Of a stretch of DNA of 64,000 nt, positions 59,734 to 64,000 are shown in pieces. Positions within the stretch are counted from its first letter, which is position 1. Each line of letters opens with the position of its first letter. Source of the DNA: Bacillus sp. AFS006103 (GTDB lineage: Bacteria; Bacillota; Bacilli; Bacillales; Cytobacillaceae); assembly GCA_002559145.1 (NCBI GenBank), contig NTXX01000016.1, forward strand, positions 124,001-188,000, given 5' to 3'. The notes under the pieces are model-generated. The model saw only the letters and a program-made list of their open reading frames with translations. It did no database searches and was not told where the DNA came from. Position numbers and translations under genes: made by a program.

Positions 59734-60164
59734 TCGAATATTCCCAAGAATTCCCCGTAGCCTTCCTTTTCGAGTTCATCTTTTGGGATAAACCGTAAGG
59801 CAGCAGAGTTGATACAATAACGCAAGCCAGTTGGGTCCGGTCCGTCAGGAAAGACATGACCTAAATGGGAATCGGCTGATTTACTTCTTACCTCAGTCCG
59901 AGTCATAAAATGACTGAAATCAGCTTTTTCAATCACTTCTTCGGCTTGAATCGGTTTCGTAAAGCTCGGCCAGCCGCAACCGGCGTCAAACTTATCTAAC
60001 GAGCTAAACAACGGCTTCCCAGAAACTAAATCCACATAAATCCCCTCTCTTGTTTCATTCCAATATTCATTTCGAAACGGAGGTTCTGTTCCACTGTTTT
60101 GTGTGACTTCATACTGTATCGGTGTTAAATCCTTTTTCAGCTGTTCAACATTCTTATTATTCAT
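59724..60164 (-). CDS. msrB: Methionine-R-sulfoxide reductase MsrB
   Basis: 146 residues. [42 protein letters not shown] and the catalytic Cys in [11 protein letters not shown]. The CxxC zinc pairs of many MsrBs are absent, as in B. subtilis. It reduces Met-R-sulfoxide. It overlaps msrA by 8 nt. Confidence 0.96.
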   Translation of the reverse strand: MNNKNVEQLKKDLTPIQYEVTQNSGTEPPFRNEYWNETREGIYVDLVSGKPLFSSLDKFDAGCGWPSFTKPIQAEEVIEKADFSHFMTRTEVRSKSADSHLGHVFPDGPDPTGLRYCINSAALRFIPKDELEKEGYGEFLGIFEAK

Positions 60165-60696
60165 TATTCTCCCCCCAATGACTTTGAATAAAGCCCGCTC
60201 GACCCGAGCCTACATGATAAGATTCATAATGGCTCCGATTTTTCTTATAGTAGTGCTGATGATAGTCTTCTGCCGGATAGAAGGTCTGTGCGGGCAAGAT
60301 TGGTGTCACAATCGGTCTAGTAAAACGACCGCTTTTCTGTAATGCTTGCTTTGACTGTTCAGCAAGCTTTTTTTGTGTATCATCGTGGTAGAATATAGCC
60401 GTTTGGTACGACTGTCCCCGGTCATGAAATTGTCCCCCTGGGTCGGTTGGATCAATTTGCTGCCAAAATAGCTCCAAAAGTTTTTCATAAGGGAATATCT
60501 CTGGATCATAGGTGATTTGCACTGCTTCAAAGTGGCCGGTGGTATCTGTACATACTTGTTGATAGGTCGGGTTTTCTACCATCCCCCCCGTGTAGCCGGA
60601 AATCACACTTTTAATGCCGGGCTGTTCATCAAATGGTTTTACCATACACCAAAAACAGCCGCCGGCAAAGGTTGCAACCTGATTTGTTTTTTCCAA
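60157..60696 (-). CDS. msrA: Methionine-S-sulfoxide reductase MsrA
   Basis: 179 residues. Catalytic Cys in [12 protein letters not shown], followed by YTGG, QITYDPE and the [11 protein letters not shown] end. It reduces Met-S-sulfoxide. TTG start at 60696, with AAAGGGGTGGG upstream and no other start giving the family N-terminus. First gene of msrA-msrB. Confidence 0.96.
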   Translation of the reverse strand: MEKTNQVATFAGGCFWCMVKPFDEQPGIKSVISGYTGGMVENPTYQQVCTDTTGHFEAVQITYDPEIFPYEKLLELFWQQIDPTDPGGQFHDRGQSYQTAIFYHDDTQKKLAEQSKQALQKSGRFTRPIVTPILPAQTFYPAEDYHQHYYKKNRSHYESYHVGSGRAGFIQSHWGENNE

Positions 60697-60852
60697 GTTC
60701 CCACCCCTTTTTTAAGTTATTTACTCTGACTATGAGTATACAGAAACTTCTTGCAAAAATAAAATTTCCAAATTACTTCATTAGAAGTTAGACACCTACC
60801 TATTTAAGCTTGAATAAATTATTATGTAATCCATTTGATAGGAGTTGATAAA

Positions 60853-61605
60853 ATGTCCGAGAAAAGAACACATTCCGATTATCTTCAAAAAGCGGCGATG
60901 TATGAAATGTTAGCTCAATTTTATAAATACTCATCACCAAACTTACACATGCAATATTATTTAAAGCATATAAAATACATGAATAAAGCGCTATACTTCA
61001 TGAGAACTACTCCCCAACCAGTACAATTAGAAGCGCAGGTCCGTTTCCTTCACACCTCCCCAGATTCCCCGAACATTGATGTCTATATTGACGGGAAACG
61101 CACGATAAAGGACTTACCCTTTAAAAATGTAAGTGCTGTTCTGCCTTTAACAGCAGGAAAACATCATATAGACATTTACCCCACGGGAAACATGGTGGAC
61201 AGTGTCCTAAATAAGAAGATTACCGTTGAATCTGGAAAGTCCTATACACTCGCAGCAATCGACTCTGTTAAGAAAATGCGCCTGTTAGTATTTGAGAATC
61301 AACCAAGGGTACCAGTTAACGAATCGAAGTTGCGCTTTATTCATTTATCACCTGATACCCCTCCACTTGATATTGCAGTCAAAGATCGTGATGTCGTTTT
61401 TCCAAAGGTTTCCTACAAGCAGGCAACCGAATATTTAGGGTTAACACCGATGACAGTAAATTTGGAAGCTAGAGAGGCTGACTCGAAGGCCGTATTACTG
61501 GCGATGCCGAGGGTTCAATTTTTGCCAAATGAAAGCTATACCATTGTCTTTTTGGGCATGACAAGTAATGAACCAGAACTCCAATTCATCCAAATTAGAG
61601 ATTAA
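60853..61605 (+). CDS. DUF4397-domain protein
   Basis: 250 residues from ATG 60853 (AGGAG 8 nt upstream). N-terminal helical part with Tyr-rich YLKHIKYMNKALYFM, then two DUF4397 beta-sandwich repeats, each beginning RF-L/I-H-x-SPD (VRFLHTSPDSPNIDVYIDG; LRFIHLSPDTPPLDIAVK). No signal peptide. Family function unknown; many are surface proteins, and this one lacks an obvious export signal. Confidence 0.85.
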   Translation: MSEKRTHSDYLQKAAMYEMLAQFYKYSSPNLHMQYYLKHIKYMNKALYFMRTTPQPVQLEAQVRFLHTSPDSPNIDVYIDGKRTIKDLPFKNVSAVLPLTAGKHHIDIYPTGNMVDSVLNKKITVESGKSYTLAAIDSVKKMRLLVFENQPRVPVNESKLRFIHLSPDTPPLDIAVKDRDVVFPKVSYKQATEYLGLTPMTVNLEAREADSKAVLLAMPRVQFLPNESYTIVFLGMTSNEPELQFIQIRD

Positions 61606-61606
61606 T

Positions 61607-61636
61607 TAAGGTGCCTCTAAAAACGAGGCACCTATT
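61607..61636. terminator. Bidirectional terminator
   Basis: AGGTGCCTC-TAAAAAC-GAGGCACCT hairpin between convergent genes. Confidence 0.8.
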
Positions 61637-62210
61637 TCACTGGAACCTGGATTGTAAACCTAATGTCATCCTTATTCAAATCAAATTTGTCTGCCTTTAT
61701 TTTGATATCACTTTTTAATTTCAATTGCTTCATATTGACATAGATAAGTTTATCTTTGGGTCTTATATCGACTCCCTTAGGAATCTTATAATTTTCACTA
61801 ATAAAATTTAGGACGTATGAAATCGGGAGGTGTAAACTGCCGATCGTCATTGATTTCTGTTGTAAAACCAAATCACCATTTTCAAGTGCCTTCGGCTCGA
61901 AAGTTAACTTCATATTTAATTCCTCGCTGAAGAATGGTAAGGTACCATAAAGTTCAACCTCTCTCCCTAGAATGATCTGATAATCAATCGGTGAGTCAGC
62001 GGCCTCTTCTTTTAAATAATGATTGATGATTTTATTTAAATCATTCTTATTTGATTTAACATGGAAGGAAACATGTTCACCCATTGGCACATTTAATTTA
62101 CTCGTTTGCGGACCCTTTGAAGGGAACATGACCAGTGATAACATAATAATTGCGAACAAAAGGTTGATGCCAAACAATAGCAGGAAACCTATTTTCCATT
62201 TATTCTTCAT
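61632..62210 (-). CDS. ypmS: YpmS-family membrane-anchored protein (DUF2140)
   Basis: 192 residues. One N-terminal membrane segment (IGFLLLFGINLLFAIIML), then a soluble outside domain: VSFHVKSNKNDLNKIINHYLKEE, VELYGTLPFFSEELNM, IPKGVDIRPKDKLIYVNM. This matches B. subtilis YpmS. Function unknown. Its start touches the stop of ypmR, with GGAG inside ypmR, so the pair is one unit. Confidence 0.88.
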   Translation of the reverse strand: MKNKWKIGFLLLFGINLLFAIIMLSLVMFPSKGPQTSKLNVPMGEHVSFHVKSNKNDLNKIINHYLKEEAADSPIDYQIILGREVELYGTLPFFSEELNMKLTFEPKALENGDLVLQQKSMTIGSLHLPISYVLNFISENYKIPKGVDIRPKDKLIYVNMKQLKLKSDIKIKADKFDLNKDDIRFTIQVPVK

Positions 62211-63035
62211 CTAATTCTCCTCTGAATTGACCATGTAGGGCGTTTTGTTCAAATCAGGCAATACTTGTTGTTTCAAGGTTTTGTTCAATCTTTCTGCAAT
62301 CATCTCATAGCCTTTGTCATTCGGATGGAAATTATCTGTGAATAATAAATTTTCGTTCGTATTTAAAAACAAATCTTCTATCGGCACAAAATAGGCATTG
62401 GGGTAATTTGCAATTACCGCTTGACCTGTCTTATTCCAATCCGCAACAATCTCATCCAACTCTTTTATTTCTGAAAACCATTTAGAAAAAGGATTATATA
62501 ACCCCACTAATACAACCTTTGTTTGGGGATTTCCCTGAATGATAGCCTCGATAATTTGCGTTAAATGATTCTGGTAAGATTCTTTTTCAGTGGTAAACGT
62601 GGAAAGTTGAAGGTTTTCGATATTGTCCTTGACTACTTTCATAATGTCGTTTCCACCTATCGTAAGAATAACTATATCCGCCGTTTGTATCACAGCTTTC
62701 ATTTCCGGTGTTTTCAATCGTTTTAAAAGTTGAGTTGTCCGATTACCTTTTACGCCATAATTATAGAAATCCACTTCTTTTATACCTTTTTCTTTTTCAA
62801 GCATGGTTTCTAAATATGGCAAATACCCGCCTTGGTTTGTACTATCACCTATCCCTTGGGTAAGTGAATCTCCTGCTGATAAAACTGTTAATTTGCGGGG
62901 GATGAAGTCAGCGGGAACCTGTGCAAATGCCTGTGCTGCTGTTTTCTTTTCAGGATGTAACGCCCATTGATCGTCTTGATTACATGAACATAGGAATAAT
63001 ACCGAGAGAAGTAGAAGGGGGAAAAGCTTTTTCAT
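62211..63035 (-). CDS. ypmR: SGNH/GDSL hydrolase lipoprotein (YpmR-like)
   Basis: 274 residues. Lipoprotein signal with lipobox LFLCSCNQ. SGNH blocks: block I LSAGDSLTQGIGD (Ser), block II Gly in YNYGVKGNRT, block III TIGGND, block V DNFHPNDKGYEM (Asp-His). An extracellular, membrane-tethered lipase/esterase. Followed directly by ypmS, as in B. subtilis. Confidence 0.92.
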   Translation of the reverse strand: MKKLFPLLLLSVLFLCSCNQDDQWALHPEKKTAAQAFAQVPADFIPRKLTVLSAGDSLTQGIGDSTNQGGYLPYLETMLEKEKGIKEVDFYNYGVKGNRTTQLLKRLKTPEMKAVIQTADIVILTIGGNDIMKVVKDNIENLQLSTFTTEKESYQNHLTQIIEAIIQGNPQTKVVLVGLYNPFSKWFSEIKELDEIVADWNKTGQAVIANYPNAYFVPIEDLFLNTNENLLFTDNFHPNDKGYEMIAERLNKTLKQQVLPDLNKTPYMVNSEEN

Positions 63036-63117
63036 ATTAAATTCACCTGCCTTCTAAATTATTATTATAACACGGCTTGAATCATTCAAAACAATCTGTA
63101 CGATATCCTATTCCTGC

Positions 63118-63149
63118 AAAAAAAATAGACCTGTTCATAGGTCTATTGC
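63118..63149 (-). terminator. Terminator of the Sco gene
   Basis: AATAGACCT-ATGAAC-AGGTCTATT plus T8 on the minus strand, overlapping the stop. Confidence 0.88.
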
Positions 63150-63721
63150 AATGTTTTCATATCTTGAATTATTTCCTCAAAGGGAACATCCTTGTACCCA
63201 TTATAGGACTTTTTAATATGTCCTTCTTGGTCTACTAAATATAGAGAGGTCCCGTGAATCACTTGATTACCCTCTTGCGGCTTTTTAACTAGAGCTTTGT
63301 AATTTTTCAATGCAAAGTTTTCAATAAACTCCTGGGAATAACCAGTCACAAAGGTCCAATTTTTAAAATCAACCCCGAATTGCTCTGCGTAACGGGTTAA
63401 AACTTCAGGAGTATCGACGCCTGGGTCGACACTGAAGGAAACCAATTCAACATTCTTCAGGCCTTCATCCTTAATCATCTTCTGTAATTTCGTCAAATTA
63501 GAAGTCATCGGCGGACAAACATCTGCACAACTTGTAAAAATAAAGTCAGAAATCCACACCTTACCCTTTAAATCCTTTAATCCAAAGGACTTATTGTCTT
63601 GATTTGTTGCTGTAAAGTCTTTAATTGGCCAGTCTACGGCATTTTCTATTTCCTTTTGTCCACACGCCGACAAGATAAGTGTTGTAAGAACTAAGACCAC
63701 TACTAAAAACCGAGCTTTCAT
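63143..63721 (-). CDS. ypmQ: Sco-family copper/thiol chaperone (YpmQ/ScoI-like)
   Basis: 192 residues from ATG 63721. Lipoprotein signal ILSACGQ. Thioredoxin-like fold with the Cu site CADVCPPM (CxxxC) and distal His in QVIHGTSLYLVD. BsSco (YpmQ) helps load the CuA centre of cytochrome c oxidase. An upstream GTG (63745) in frame would move the signal peptide away from the N-terminus, so ATG is preferred. Same order sco-ypmR-ypmS as in B. subtilis. Confidence 0.92.
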   Translation of the reverse strand: MKARFLVVVLVLTTLILSACGQKEIENAVDWPIKDFTATNQDNKSFGLKDLKGKVWISDFIFTSCADVCPPMTSNLTKLQKMIKDEGLKNVELVSFSVDPGVDTPEVLTRYAEQFGVDFKNWTFVTGYSQEFIENFALKNYKALVKKPQEGNQVIHGTSLYLVDQEGHIKKSYNGYKDVPFEEIIQDMKTLQ

Positions 63722-63802
63722 ACCATCACCTGCTACCTTTTTCACTATTCCACCCGAGAATAGTTTAACAAAGATTTGAAAAAGATGAAAGGAAATGGCT
63801 TG

Positions 63803-64000
63803 TTAATCGATGACACCCGTTCGTTCAATTGTATTATTTACATGAACATCAAAGATAACCCTCTTGTATTGCTTGTCCCACTCCTCCTTCGAAATCACTC
63901 TTCCTCTTAAATGAGCCTCGTATTCATCCCCAAATCCGATGGGGTCAATTCCTAATTTCTTAAAACGTAGCAGTAATTTTTCAATCCTCTTTTCCATTAG
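63803..64000 (-). CDS. Ger(x)C-type spore germination protein, 3' end only
   Basis: The frame stays open past base 64000 (codon CTA before the first Met), so the gene begins outside the window; about 65 C-terminal residues are seen. LLRFKKLGIDPIGFGDEYEAHLRGRVISKEEWDKQY...FDVHVNNTIERTGVID fits the C-terminus of GerAC/GerBC/GerKC lipoproteins (DPIGFG..., W..., V-x-I-x-RTG). These are the C subunits of nutrient germinant receptors. The A and B partner genes would be outside the window. Confidence 0.8.
   Translation of the reverse strand, partial: LMEKRIEKLLLRFKKLGIDPIGFGDEYEAHLRGRVISKEEWDKQYKRVIFDVHVNNTIERTGVID

Noticed and set aside
1..64000. Prophage, IS element, CRISPR array or integron
   Set aside because: No transposase, integrase, phage structural gene or spaced direct repeats were seen on either strand.

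Overview
The window looks like chromosome from a low-GC, endospore-forming member of the Bacillaceae (Bacillus/Neobacillus-like). The evidence is the B. subtilis-like gene set and local gene order (yodL, yozD-yodN-yozE-yokU-kamA-yodPQRST, ypmQRS, yxlEFG, copA/copZ), the sporulation and spore genes (sda, spo0M, a YjcZ-family gene, a Ger(x)C-type gene, an Hsp20 coat-like gene behind a sigma-K-like promoter), AGGAGG-type ribosome sites with frequent TTG/GTG starts, and AT-rich intergenic DNA. I see no prophage, IS transposase, rRNA or CRISPR array. Both edges cut genes: the end of a YidC/Oxa1-type insertase at base 1, and the end of a Ger(x)C-type germination gene at base 64000.

Layout. 1-4.3 kb: YidC tail, a two-gene fluoride channel (crcB pair), a GNAT, small proteins including an sda-like checkpoint gene, mnmH, and a winged-helix protein. 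4.4-11.3 kb: a complete trpEGDCFBA operon on the minus strand behind a tryptophan T-box leader. 11.4-16.4 kb: an MFS exporter, then fruR-fruK-fruA with a promoter overlapped by a cre site. 16.4-16.7 kb: tRNA-Gly(CCC) and tRNA-Ser(CGA). 16.7-21.5 kb: a DMSO-reductase-type molybdoenzyme operon (TorD-like chaperone, Tat-targeted catalytic subunit, Fe-S subunit, extra ferredoxin) with no membrane anchor gene. 21.6-32 kb: small stress proteins, nucleoside hydrolase, divergent ku/ligD, dapF, a patatin, and a yxlEFG-type ABC exporter. 32-40.6 kb: amidohydrolase, an odd T-arm-like RNA segment, GNAT, SDR, Hsp20-like, YtkA-like, a COG0523 GTPase and a Ctp protease. 40.7-44.3 kb: copper export (copA, copZ) and deoD.

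44.5-57.3 kb is the most distinctive part. It holds the yod-type cluster for lysine 2,3-aminomutase, beta-lysine acetyltransferase, M20 deacylase, CoA-transferase subunits and aminotransferase. A sigma-54 activator gene sits inside the cluster, and a near-perfect -24/-12 promoter lies directly before kamA. It also contains a small Ser/Thr kinase gene preceded by a tiny basic His/Tyr/Ser-rich protein. 57.4-64 kb: KtrD-like K+ uptake, YjcZ-type spore peptide, DUF502 protein, msrA-msrB, a DUF4397 protein, ypmS-ypmR, a Sco copper chaperone, and the cut Ger(x)C gene.

Seven small genes were found by reading the sequence directly for ribosome sites and short frames: sda-like 2267-2401; 34223-34381; 44204-44332; 46820-46981; yozD 47187-47360; 47553-47720; YjcZ-type 58842-58994. 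Protein family names rest on recognition of motifs and remembered homologues. No database search was possible.
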